DNA from: Flagellimonas oceanensis
Lineage (GTDB): Bacteria > Bacteroidota > Bacteroidia > Flavobacteriales > Flavobacteriaceae
Reading direction: 5' to 3'
Length of the DNA: 63,470 nt
Assembly (NCBI RefSeq): GCF_003992595.1
Contig: NZ_RZNA01000019.1
Location: 1-63,470, forward strand
Shown piece by piece: positions 36,180 to 45,326 of the stretch. The stretch's first letter is position 1; every line of letters starts with the position of its first letter. The notes beneath the pieces are model-generated. The model did not search any database. It saw nothing but the letters and a program-made list of their open reading frames with translations, and was not told the origin of the DNA. Position numbers and translations under genes: made by a program.

Positions 36180-37301
36180 TTAATAAATCGTTATATGGTC
36201 TTTATCTATTTCAAAGCCGATATGGTACGTGGCTTTTAAATTTTCCAAGACCTTGATCAAGGGTTCATTTCCAAAACTGGCATTGAATTTTTCAGATGAC
36301 AGCCTTTTGTTGTTGTTGATAATGACCACATCATAATGTCTTTCCAACTTTTTGAGAATATTTTGGAATGTCATGTTTCTAAACACCAAATCACCTTGCA
36401 TCCAAGAGGTATAAACATCAGTGATCACTTCTTGTGTATCAAAATCCTGGTTCTTTTTATCGAAACTCCCTTTGAAGCCTGGCTTTAACACTAAAGGATT
36501 CAGCTTATCAGCATGGCCCATCAATTGCACAGAACCTTCCACCAATACCACATCGGCCGTTTCATCTTCAGGATAGGCATTGACATTGAATTTCGTCCCG
36601 AGCACCTTTATATTTAATTGATCGGCATTTACAATAAAGGGGTGTGCCGTATCCTTTTGAACCTCCAAGAAGACCTCACCGTTCAGAAAGACACGTCGGT
36701 CCATACCTTCCAAAAAACGAACCGGATATTTTAGGGATGAACCCGCATTCAAATACGCTTTTGTACCATCGGACAATTGCAGGTTAAACTTTTTGCCATA
36801 GGGCACTCTAAGGGTATTGTAGATTAATTCTTTCGGACCGGTATCAGTATCGTAGACCAATTGATCACCATTTTGATTCGCTATGATACTTCCCTTGGAA
36901 TCCACAACATGGTCATGGCCATCTTCAGTAATGATTTTTGTACTCCCGTTTTCCATTTCAAGGGTAATGGAATTTCCTTTTTGGATAGATAGTGCGTCAT
37001 CACTTGTGTTCAGTACCCAAGTCTTGAAGAAATATCCCGAACCCAGGAGCAAAATGGCAATGGCAGCATATTTAAGTACCTCCTTGGTCCACAAAATTGC
37101 TGTGTGCTCTTTTTGAATTTCCTTATGGATCTTTCCAAAAATGGCCTTTTTTCGATCATCGGACACAACAGAACCCCCCATTTCATCCAGGCCACTTTCC
37201 TGAAAGCTATTATAATATCGTAAAAGAGTTCGCTCTTCTTCAGGTGTGGCTTTACCCGAGAGGTACTTTTCCACAAGATATAAGAATTGATCTTTATCCA
37301 T
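36180..37301 (-). CDS. FecR family anti-sigma factor
   Basis: A 373-residue inner-membrane regulator. The start at 37301 gives MDKDQFLYLVEKYLSGKATP, the normal N-terminal anti-sigma domain; the extension to 37337 adds nothing. A transmembrane segment (YAAIAILLLGSGYFFKTWVL, about 84-103) precedes the periplasmic FecR domain (VPYGKKFNLQLSDGTKAYLN, then AGSSLKYPVRFLEG). The C-terminus has the DUF4974-like region that contacts the STN domain. It keeps the ECF sigma factor encoded upstream in check until the transporter is occupied. Confidence 0.93.
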   Translation of the reverse strand: MDKDQFLYLVEKYLSGKATPEEERTLLRYYNSFQESGLDEMGGSVVSDDRKKAIFGKIHKEIQKEHTAILWTKEVLKYAAIAILLLGSGYFFKTWVLNTSDDALSIQKGNSITLEMENGSTKIITEDGHDHVVDSKGSIIANQNGDQLVYDTDTGPKELIYNTLRVPYGKKFNLQLSDGTKAYLNAGSSLKYPVRFLEGMDRRVFLNGEVFLEVQKDTAHPFIVNADQLNIKVLGTKFNVNAYPEDETADVVLVEGSVQLMGHADKLNPLVLKPGFKGSFDKKNQDFDTQEVITDVYTSWMQGDLVFRNMTFQNILKKLERHYDVVIINNNKRLSSEKFNASFGNEPLIKVLENLKATYHIGFEIDKDHITIY

Positions 37302-37453
37302 TTTTTTTATGATCCACACTTTTCTTGTGTGCTTCATTAGTATAGTGTCCTAAAACTGAAGTACCCCCTAGTTAAAAGTGCATTTTTTTCAAAAAGTGCA
37401 TTTGAAAACGCCTGACTTGAAAAAATACCGTGATACCCTTTAGTGGAAAATGG

Positions 37454-38038
37454 CTAATGGAATAGGATTAAAAACGGAAGCCAGCTTAAGAAGCCGCCCA
37501 ATGATGCCCTCAGCACAAAAAGGGCCTTGGTGATATGGTTCTCCACCGTTTTTGGTGAGATGTTCAATCTATTGGAAATTTCCTTGTGGCTCAATTGTTC
37601 TTCACGACTCATTTTGTAGACCAAACGGCATTTTTCCGGCAACTTATCCACTATGGAATCCACTTTTTGAACAAGTTCCTTATAAAGTACTTCGCTTTCC
37701 GGATTATCGTAGGTACAACGCTCTTCTAAATTTTCAAACAGTTCTGCCCTCAAATTTTGCTGATTTTTCCGAAATTGATTGAAGACTTGGTACCTTACAC
37801 AGGAATAGAGGTATTTTTCCAACGAAACCTTGATTTCAAGGTTTTGCCTATTTTTCCATATTCCGATAAAAATATCCTGGATAATCTCCTCGCATATTTT
37901 TTTGTCCCTTAAAACGTTGAAGGCCGATAGGAAAAGGGGTTTCCAATACAAGTTGAACAATCTATTGAATGCATGCCTGTCACCTTGCTTAAGTTGCAGT
38001 ACAAACCATGTATCGTTTTCAAGATTGGAATGGGTCAC
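37454..38038 (-). CDS. ECF RNA polymerase sigma factor (locus A)
   Basis: A 194-residue sigma-70-family factor. Region 2 covers about 15-90 (AFNRLFNLYWKPLFLSAFNV, EEIIQDIFIGIWKNRQNLEI) and region 4 about 125-180 (LPEKCRLVYKMSREEQLSHK, then EISNRLNISPKTVENHITKA). This is the Bacteroidetes FecI-like group. It is followed 152 bp later by its FecR, then by the STN-SusC/SusD pair it should activate. Confidence 0.93.
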   Translation of the reverse strand: MTHSNLENDTWFVLQLKQGDRHAFNRLFNLYWKPLFLSAFNVLRDKKICEEIIQDIFIGIWKNRQNLEIKVSLEKYLYSCVRYQVFNQFRKNQQNLRAELFENLEERCTYDNPESEVLYKELVQKVDSIVDKLPEKCRLVYKMSREEQLSHKEISNRLNISPKTVENHITKALFVLRASLGGFLSWLPFLILFH

Positions 38039-38299
38039 CTTGGTTTAAATTGGTATCCAAAGCTATCCAAACAACATGTCGTTATCTGGACTTAATTTTT
38101 AAGTAATTGTTAAGAATTGGTCCTTTTCCTTAAATAGTTATAAATAGCATGTTGGGACCGAATCGGCTCGGTTCCCTTATAATGATGATTCCAATTTTGA
38201 CAGTAGTTTTGTAGGTATTGGATAAAAAAAGGAGACCCATAAACTACTTTTATTTTCTGTTTCTCAATAGCGAGAAAACCAAAAGACAAAATCCCGCAC
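38039..38299. other. 261-bp noncoding spacer upstream of the ECF sigma gene
   Basis: No gene is seen. It separates the end of the TetR-side phosphoesterase operon from the sigma gene and should contain the sigma promoter. No operator resembling those near 46609 is present. Confidence 0.5.
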
Positions 38300-39241
38300 T
38301 TACTCCAACACAAATGTGGTCACTATGAACCCGTGGTCTGAAGGATATATAAATTGCTTGCTCCTGATTGCCAATGGGTCGCCAATAAAAGTCATAAAGG
38401 TCTCCGATTTTACAGGTCTTATACTCCCTTTATAAAAAATATAGTCGATTCTATGTGAGTCCATTTTCTCCTTGGTATTCCAGGTTATGCCGGGATCTAT
38501 TCGCGGATTTGAATGAACCTCCCTATAAGAATCCTTTAATCCCATTTCTTTCAAAACTTTGGTAGCGTACCATGGCACTACCAGCCCATTATGAAATGCC
38601 TTGGTGTTTTCATCCCAGTCCAAATGTGAAGGTGTATTGAAATCACCTCCAATAACCATAGGAACTTTGTCGGTTTTTGCTATATACTTTTTGATATAAG
38701 GCAATACATTTTGTACCATCGCATACTTTTTACCTGATTTCTCCCATTTGAGCAATTCCTCAACAGATTTACCCAACTGCTCTGGCCTATCTGCCCAAGG
38801 TTCATAATGGAACCAATTGGCAAAAACATTTACTTTTTGATTATAGATAAAAACCTCAACTCCCCCTAAATAAAAAGAATATGGTGTTGTTAATCTCTCT
38901 CCCAAGGGATATTTGGAAAAAATAGAAAGATTGGTGGATTTATCATCCAATGGCGTACCCTCAGCAGCACATAAGTGAAAATTGTATCCGAGGTTCTCCG
39001 CGATTTGTTTTCCGGAACCATAGGTCTCTACCATTAAAACAATATCCGGATCTATCTCTCTTATTATGTCAATGACATGCTGTAATCCATTCTCAATGTC
39101 GTTGCCCCCATGAAGAATGTTCCAGGCCATCACCTTTATCTGCATTTTCCCACTTTGTGCAAAACACGGACCTACCGTACCAAAAAAAACAAGGAATACA
39201 ACTAGGAGAATCTGTTTTCTCTTTAAAATCAAAACTTTCAA
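38300..39241 (-). CDS. Exported endonuclease/exonuclease/phosphatase-family phosphodiesterase
   Basis: A 313-residue enzyme with a signal peptide (ILLVVFLVFFGTVGPCFAQ). The EEP fold motifs are MAWNILHGGND, LMVETYG (catalytic Glu), VIGGDFNTPSH and the final PSDHGFIVT. DNase I-, sphingomyelinase- and inositol-phosphatase-type enzymes share this fold, so the substrate is a phosphodi- or monoester that is not further defined. It overlaps the upstream metallophosphoesterase gene by 4 bp (ATGA) and is the last gene of the TetR-side operon. Confidence 0.87.
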   Translation of the reverse strand: MKVLILKRKQILLVVFLVFFGTVGPCFAQSGKMQIKVMAWNILHGGNDIENGLQHVIDIIREIDPDIVLMVETYGSGKQIAENLGYNFHLCAAEGTPLDDKSTNLSIFSKYPLGERLTTPYSFYLGGVEVFIYNQKVNVFANWFHYEPWADRPEQLGKSVEELLKWEKSGKKYAMVQNVLPYIKKYIAKTDKVPMVIGGDFNTPSHLDWDENTKAFHNGLVVPWYATKVLKEMGLKDSYREVHSNPRIDPGITWNTKEKMDSHRIDYIFYKGSIRPVKSETFMTFIGDPLAIRSKQFIYPSDHGFIVTTFVLE

Positions 39242-40164
39242 ATTTGATGTGGATGATAATGGTTCTCCATGGAGCCATCTTCAAAAAGCTCTATAATGGT
39301 ATAGCCTGGTGGTGTTTCATGATACCAATACTTTTGGGCTGAATCCTCATCGCCTTTTCCCCACCAATACCCGCTCATTGCGCCATTACAATAATAATGC
39401 ACATTGTTATAGATAACAGTATCAAATAGATGCACATGCCCCCCGATACAATGTATCCTTTTATCGGGATGCTTGTAAAGAATCTTTGTGATTTGCAGCG
39501 AATCTTTATGATTCCCACCCACGGTATGGGTTGAGGCCGATAAAATGGGATAATGTGACATGATCAAAACAGGAGTTCCCTTTGGGAGTTTTGCCAAATC
39601 ATCGGAAAGCCATTGCATTTGTTTCAGTCCCAATGCTCCACCCCCATCCACATTACTATCCAAAACGATAAAATGCCAATCATTTTTATCAAAGCTGTAA
39701 AAAGTCGAAGGCATTCCCAATTGTTGCATGGCATACCCTTTACCATACATGGGGTCATCTTTATCCGGGGCCGCCCACCACATATCGTGATTGCCCAAAC
39801 AACTGTACATCTCATATTCGGAAAAGCGTTTTCTGGACGTGTTCCATAAATCCCACATTTCACTTACTTGCTCTCGGCCAATGTCCTTACCATCCGCAGC
39901 CATAATACTATCCCCTCCATTCAAGAAAAAATCGATTTTTCTTTCTTTGATTTTGTCAATACATGCATTAAATCGAGCGGGAGCATTGTTGTCCGAACTA
40001 AGGTGAACGTCTGTAATGTGTGCAATTCTGAGTGATTTTTTTGGACGCCGACCACCATCACTTGCTTGCGCCTTTACCAAACCCGGAAGCATACTGCTAC
40101 AACCAGCCAAAACCGCTCCTTTAACAAATGTCCTCCGTTTGTTATGATTTTTTTTCTTTTCCAT
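39238..40164 (-). CDS. Tat-exported metallophosphoesterase
   Basis: A 308-residue enzyme with a twin-arginine-like signal (KRRTFVKGAVLAGCSSMLPG), which suggests export after folding with metals bound. The calcineurin-like motifs are complete: HITDVHLSSDN, NGGDSIM, GNHDMWW, MSHYPIL and GGHVHLF. It is a phosphomono- or diesterase of unknown specificity. It overlaps the EEP gene by 4 bp and follows susD of locus B after a 61-bp gap with a hairpin. Confidence 0.88.
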   Translation of the reverse strand: MEKKKNHNKRRTFVKGAVLAGCSSMLPGLVKAQASDGGRRPKKSLRIAHITDVHLSSDNNAPARFNACIDKIKERKIDFFLNGGDSIMAADGKDIGREQVSEMWDLWNTSRKRFSEYEMYSCLGNHDMWWAAPDKDDPMYGKGYAMQQLGMPSTFYSFDKNDWHFIVLDSNVDGGGALGLKQMQWLSDDLAKLPKGTPVLIMSHYPILSASTHTVGGNHKDSLQITKILYKHPDKRIHCIGGHVHLFDTVIYNNVHYYCNGAMSGYWWGKGDEDSAQKYWYHETPPGYTIIELFEDGSMENHYHPHQI

Positions 40165-40175
40165 AGTTAAAAGTC

Positions 40176-40200
40176 AAAAGGAGGCTTTTACCCCTCCTTT
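40176..40200 (-). terminator. Terminator-like hairpin between susD (locus B) and phosphoesterase gene
   Basis: Arms AAAGGAGG (ending 40184) and CCTCCTTT (40193-40200). On the minus strand the second arm ends in TTTT. Its place between susD and the enzyme gene mirrors the hairpin at 31028 in locus A, so it may reduce enzyme expression below that of SusC/SusD. Confidence 0.45.
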
Positions 40201-40225
40201 TTAAATAAAAAATTAAACATCTGAA

Positions 40226-42031
40226 TTATTCCCAACCGAACACTTGCTCCAAATTTGGGTTAAGTGCCATTTCAGGTGCTGGGATAGGTCTGTAATAATG
40301 TTTGGGTTCTTGGAATGTTCCTCGTTCCGGTGTTCCCACAACATGGCCACTGGTTCCCTCTGTCAGGTAAACATCAGCATTGCTGCCCACACTTCCAGTC
40401 CTATAATAAATTAGTGCAACACCATCTTCATTGAGTTCTTTTGGTTCAGGAATAGCCTCCTCGATTCCTATAAGCTGAATATCCGCTACACCATCCCCTG
40501 TAAGGTCATACTTGCCCAATCCCGGAAAATACATGCCCACGGGTTCCTTTTCCAAAAGTTTGCCAGCATTCCAACGATTCAAATCGTCCAGCCTTCTTCC
40601 TTCCATGGCAAATTCCACCCTGCGCTCTCTTCGTATTTCCAACAAAACGGGATCTGTGACTTGTGGGTAACGTTGGGCCTGCACCGGGTCCGATGAAACG
40701 GCCATGTTCAATGGGGGCATTCCTGCACGACTTCTGATTTGGTTTACCGTAGCATCAAGCACGCCTTGGTTCAAAGTGCCAAGTTCTGCCCTCGCCTCTG
40801 CCAAGTTCAATAACACCTCCGCGTAGCGCAAGACGGGGATATCAATACCTCGCCGAACGTCTATGGAGGGGTCGTTGGCAAAACCTTTGATTTGATGATA
40901 GCCTGTGAAGTTTTTCTTGAGTTCCTGCACATAATTGGTGGCTCCGGGACTGTAGGTAGCTGTATAGTATAGTTCCCAACCCGGGTAAGCAAAGGTTTGG
41001 GAGAGTCTTGGGTCTCTATCCTGAAACTCTTCCACAAATTCCATGCTCTCAATTCCCACCTGTTGGCTGAAATACGTACCGTCATCCATAAGATATGTTT
41101 CCAATAGGTCCCTGCTCATTGACATTTCATAACTACCGAACAAGTACTGGGGGTCGTCAGTGTTTTTAACATCAGCTTCATAAATGTTCGTGAAAATCAC
41201 CTCTGGGTTCGCGGTTAGATCTTGACTCCCAAAAAGGGTCAAGTAATCTTGGGCAGGATTTCCTGTATTATAGATTGAGAAGGGTCCTTGGTCTACGATA
41301 TCCTGGGATACTTTTGCTGCCAGTTCCAAGAAACTGTTCGCCGTTCCCTCCAGTCCCAATTCACTGTGATATTTTCTGAAGGTCCCTTCATACAATGCAT
41401 TACGGCTATAATATGCCATTACGGTCCATTTATCAACGGCTCCGGTCGGCTCACTTTCCCTAACGTGCTCCATGGCAAATTGATAATCCTCAAAAATATG
41501 ATCTACAACGCTCTCTCTTGAATCGCTTGTTTTGAACAGATCTTCAGAGTCTGTTTCAAGTACTTGGTCATACCATGGTACGTTGGAATATCGCTTTACT
41601 TTTTCCATATAGAACTGTGCTCTGAAAAACCGGGCCACACCTATATAGTGATTCTTTACATCCGCGCCGATATCGGCCTTTTCTGCATTTTCCAAAAACA
41701 GGTTGATGCTCCTCAAGGCGCCCCAGTGCCAGCCCGAAGTAATCGTCTGGGAGTTGGCATCGGTGGTCATAATGGTCTTTATTTCACGATTACCCGTGGT
41801 ACCTGCATTATCCGTGGCATCATCGTAGTATATCCCTAGGCCGGGAAAATTATACAATCCATTTACATAGATGGATAAGTCCTCTTCTGTATTGAAGAAG
41901 TTGTCGACCCCGATCTCGGTTTCTGGCAAGCGATCCAGAAAGTCATCGTTACAGGCAGACATCAAAAATACCAGTGAACCGGCAAAACCGCCCATTAAAA
42001 CCCTTTTTATATATTTTCTTGTAAGTTTCAT
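40226..42031 (-). CDS. RagB/SusD family nutrient-binding lipoprotein (locus B)
   Basis: A 601-residue SusD-like lipoprotein with lipobox LVFLMSAC followed by NDDFLDRLPETEIG. Typical regions are LSIYVNGLYNFPG near the N-terminus, RYAEVLLNLAEARAELG in the middle and YYRPIPAPEMALNPNLEQVF at the end. It partners the SusC encoded 12 bp upstream. Adjacent genes are all phosphoesterases, which suggests it binds a phosphorylated organic compound at the cell surface. Confidence 0.93.
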   Translation of the reverse strand: MKLTRKYIKRVLMGGFAGSLVFLMSACNDDFLDRLPETEIGVDNFFNTEEDLSIYVNGLYNFPGLGIYYDDATDNAGTTGNREIKTIMTTDANSQTITSGWHWGALRSINLFLENAEKADIGADVKNHYIGVARFFRAQFYMEKVKRYSNVPWYDQVLETDSEDLFKTSDSRESVVDHIFEDYQFAMEHVRESEPTGAVDKWTVMAYYSRNALYEGTFRKYHSELGLEGTANSFLELAAKVSQDIVDQGPFSIYNTGNPAQDYLTLFGSQDLTANPEVIFTNIYEADVKNTDDPQYLFGSYEMSMSRDLLETYLMDDGTYFSQQVGIESMEFVEEFQDRDPRLSQTFAYPGWELYYTATYSPGATNYVQELKKNFTGYHQIKGFANDPSIDVRRGIDIPVLRYAEVLLNLAEARAELGTLNQGVLDATVNQIRSRAGMPPLNMAVSSDPVQAQRYPQVTDPVLLEIRRERRVEFAMEGRRLDDLNRWNAGKLLEKEPVGMYFPGLGKYDLTGDGVADIQLIGIEEAIPEPKELNEDGVALIYYRTGSVGSNADVYLTEGTSGHVVGTPERGTFQEPKHYYRPIPAPEMALNPNLEQVFGWE

Positions 42032-42042
42032 TTGAATGATTT

Positions 42043-45000
42043 TTAAAATGTAACATTAATACCAAAAGCGTACTTCCGTTGATAGGGATATTGATAACCA
42101 CTGGTCTCGTTACGTCCAGCACTATGGGCCGGATTAACCCTGTTGTCAACATCAGAGATGGATTCGGGATCAAAGAAACTCGCCACTTCCGACCATTCAA
42201 ATAGATTGTCCCCGGAAAAATATATCCTTAGGGAAGTAATCCCCATTTTTTTGGTATAGGAAGAAGGTATGGTATACCCCAAGGTAATGTTCTTTAGCCT
42301 TAGATACGCCGCACTCAACATATACCCGGTCTGCGGTATGGCCAACCCTTGGGCCTGATCGATACGCTCCCCTAGGTTACGATCGGCCAACCATGATTGA
42401 AACACAGGAAAACGTGCATCTGTATTGGCACTTGCGTATCCGGCATCGATATAGGCCTGTGAATGTTGCGCCATTAAATCAGCGGGATCATCAGAGCCTC
42501 TGTAAAAATCCTTCAAGTGGGCATAACCCCCTGCATACGGTTGTTGATAAAAGCCCCAATAGATATAATCCTTCGGATAGAAATCCCTCTTTCCTACACC
42601 TTGCAGAAAAACACCGAGGTCAAAATTATTCCAATCCATGTTCAGGTTAAGTCCGAAACGATATCTCGGCAACATGTTGCCTATAACACTTAGGTCTTTA
42701 GGATCATCCGCAGTCATACCTTTCTCTATTTTTTGGTTTCCGTCCAAGTCCACGTATTTTGGCCAACCCTCAACAATTTCCAAGGCTCCCCACGGAATAA
42801 TGGCCGACTCGTCCAAAGCGTCGATTTCAGCTTGGGATTGAAACAACCCGTCTGAAGTCAATCCCCATATTTCCCCTAGTTCCATGCCCTCACGATATTG
42901 TGTAAGACTATTGTTCGGGTTCTCAAAACTGGTAATGTAGGAACGGCTGTCACTTAGAACAAGCCTTGCGTTGAGATTAAAGGGATTATCGGGGTTTCCA
43001 AAACTGTCCTTATAGGAAAGGGAAAGCTCCCAACCCTCCGTTTTAAGGTCGGCTGCATTTTCATTGGGTTCGGAGGCTCCCAATACACCGGGCAAATCAG
43101 TTCCCACTGTCAACATGTCCTTGGTATCCCTACGATAAACGTCCAATGTTGCATTGAATTTATTGTTGAAAAGACCTATATCCACACCAATGTTTTTAGT
43201 GGTCACCGTTTCCCATGAGTAATTGGACGATACCAGTCCGGGAGCACCAACTTGTGTGGGCAGTTCCCCGCCAATTATATAATTCCCCTGCCCTGCGCTC
43301 ATCGAAGGAATATACCCAAAAGAACTCACGTCTTGATTGCCCAAGGACCCATAGGAAGCCCTAAACTTCAATAGACTCACTGTTGGTTCCAAAGCTTCCA
43401 TAAAAGGCTCGCGGGATACATTCCAGGCACCGGAAACAGAAGGGAAGAATCCGAAACGCTTATCCTTTGGAAAACGAGAGGACCCATCATACCTTCCATT
43501 AAGTTCTAATATGTAACGATCCTTGAATATGTAATTGGCCCTGTAGAATGCACCTCTAAGGGCCCAACTGTATATGGCAGAATCCGACTCATCTAAAAGT
43601 ATAGGGCCTGTGGCCAAGTTCAATGTTGGAAGTGAAGATGAGATCACACCTGTTCGGCTCAAAGAAACGTATTCGTCCCTGTATTCTTCTTGATTATAAC
43701 CTGCAAGCAAGGTCAATTGGTGGTCATCCCCAAAACTCTTGTTGAAAGTGGCATAAAGGTTCAATACGTTGTACTGCTCCACTCCGAAATCCTTCCAAAC
43801 TTGATTGTTGCCTTCTTCCCTGATATCATCAGGACCAAACCCTATCTGGTACTTGGAGTAGAAAGCATCATAATTTTGGTTTTCCTGTTCGTAAGTATAC
43901 TCTGCGTTCACCTTAAGAATATCCTTGACTAACCAGGCTTGGGCGGTAAAATTGGTACGGAAGGTATGGGTTATATATTCTTCATCGCCACCATCCTGTA
44001 ACCGCGCGGCCATTCGTCCAACGGGCGTATTGGCCCAACTTCCATCCGGATTCTCCGCGAAGGCATAGCTATTAAAATTGAAAAGGGTGCCGATATCAAA
44101 ATAAGATGGATTCTTGCGTTTCCCCGTAATGTAAGAGGTATTGTTACCGACGGACAACCAATCGGTCAATTGTGCATTTAATTTGGACCGCATTCCAGTT
44201 CTTGCGAAATAGTCTTCTGCCAAGATCAAGGAGCCATTGTCCTTATTATAGGAACCGGACATGAAATAATTTATTTTTTCCGTTCCTCCCGTAGCACTCA
44301 AACTATGGTTTTGGGAGTAGGTGGAACTGGACAAAAAGTAATCGGTCCAATCCCTGTTCCCCATGTATTCCCACAAACCTGGGTTTGTTGTGCTTTCACG
44401 TACACCAACAGTACCGAAAGGATCATCGCTACGCTCCCTGGCCCATTGCAATTGTTCGGTCGTGAAATATTGGTTGTGCCATGGTGTATTTTTTGATGCT
44501 GTTTCCTGAAGCCTCATATAAATGTAGGGATCGGAAATTTTCTCGGGCAACACGGTAGGTGTGCCCACCGTAACATTGGTATTATAGTTGATTCGCATCT
44601 TGCCATCCGAACCGCTCTTGGTGGTTACCAAAACAACCCCAAAAGCTGCCCTTGCACCATAAATGGCAGCAGAGGATGCATCTTTTAGCACGGAAATACT
44701 TTCGATATCCTCGGGAGCAAGTTGATTGAGGTATGAAACATCAGAAGGTATATTATCTATGAGTACCAAAGGGTCACCACCATTGATGGAGGTGAATCCC
44801 CTAATATTGATCTTTGGGTTTGCACCGGGTGCCCCACTGGAAAAATCGATGTTAAGACCAGGGGAAATACCTTGTAGCCCTTGGGTCACGTTGTTTATCG
44901 GTCTTGTAGATAATTGCGCTACCGAGACATTGTTGACAGCTCCGGAAAGGTTGACCTTTTTTTGTGTGCCAAAACCTACAACAACAACTTCATTTAAACT

Positions 45001-45288
45001 TTGGACATCTTCTTCCAAGGTTACATCCATAATGTTTGATGTTCCAACTGTAATCTCCTTCTTGGTAAAACCGATATAGGAAAATACCAGTACTTGACCT
45101 TCGGCCACACTTATGGAATAGTTACCGTCAAAATCGGTAGTGGTACCGTTGGCCGTTCCCTGCACCATAACGGTTACCCCTGGTAGAGGGATACCTGAAG
45201 CATCTCCGACCGTACCGGACACCTCCTTCTGGGCGAACCCTGAGGTAAAAACGGTCAATAAGAATACGAATAGTAATGTGTTTTTCAT
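42043..45288 (-). CDS. SusC/RagA TonB-dependent transporter (locus B)
   Basis: A 1081-residue outer-membrane transporter. The ATG at 45288 gives a proper signal peptide (MKNTLLFVFLLTVFTSGFAQ); the ORF extends upstream to 45387 but with no signal-like sequence. It has a carboxypeptidase-D-like domain (VSGTVGDASGIPLPGVTVMV), a plug (NEVVVVGFGTQKKVNLSGAV) and a barrel ending YAFGINVTF. Unlike the locus A transporter it lacks an STN domain, so it does not signal through FecR. Control by the divergent TetR protein fits better. Confidence 0.93.
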   Translation of the reverse strand: MKNTLLFVFLLTVFTSGFAQKEVSGTVGDASGIPLPGVTVMVQGTANGTTTDFDGNYSISVAEGQVLVFSYIGFTKKEITVGTSNIMDVTLEEDVQSLNEVVVVGFGTQKKVNLSGAVNNVSVAQLSTRPINNVTQGLQGISPGLNIDFSSGAPGANPKINIRGFTSINGGDPLVLIDNIPSDVSYLNQLAPEDIESISVLKDASSAAIYGARAAFGVVLVTTKSGSDGKMRINYNTNVTVGTPTVLPEKISDPYIYMRLQETASKNTPWHNQYFTTEQLQWARERSDDPFGTVGVRESTTNPGLWEYMGNRDWTDYFLSSSTYSQNHSLSATGGTEKINYFMSGSYNKDNGSLILAEDYFARTGMRSKLNAQLTDWLSVGNNTSYITGKRKNPSYFDIGTLFNFNSYAFAENPDGSWANTPVGRMAARLQDGGDEEYITHTFRTNFTAQAWLVKDILKVNAEYTYEQENQNYDAFYSKYQIGFGPDDIREEGNNQVWKDFGVEQYNVLNLYATFNKSFGDDHQLTLLAGYNQEEYRDEYVSLSRTGVISSSLPTLNLATGPILLDESDSAIYSWALRGAFYRANYIFKDRYILELNGRYDGSSRFPKDKRFGFFPSVSGAWNVSREPFMEALEPTVSLLKFRASYGSLGNQDVSSFGYIPSMSAGQGNYIIGGELPTQVGAPGLVSSNYSWETVTTKNIGVDIGLFNNKFNATLDVYRRDTKDMLTVGTDLPGVLGASEPNENAADLKTEGWELSLSYKDSFGNPDNPFNLNARLVLSDSRSYITSFENPNNSLTQYREGMELGEIWGLTSDGLFQSQAEIDALDESAIIPWGALEIVEGWPKYVDLDGNQKIEKGMTADDPKDLSVIGNMLPRYRFGLNLNMDWNNFDLGVFLQGVGKRDFYPKDYIYWGFYQQPYAGGYAHLKDFYRGSDDPADLMAQHSQAYIDAGYASANTDARFPVFQSWLADRNLGERIDQAQGLAIPQTGYMLSAAYLRLKNITLGYTIPSSYTKKMGITSLRIYFSGDNLFEWSEVASFFDPESISDVDNRVNPAHSAGRNETSGYQYPYQRKYAFGINVTF

Positions 45289-45326
45289 TTCATTTATGAA
45301 TTTTGATTGGTTTAAAAAAAAGGTTT

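Noticed and set aside
37374..37403. AAAAGTGCATTT direct repeat between the sigma and fecR genes
   Set aside because: Short, AT-rich and only two copies 18 bp apart; it may be chance in an AT-rich spacer.
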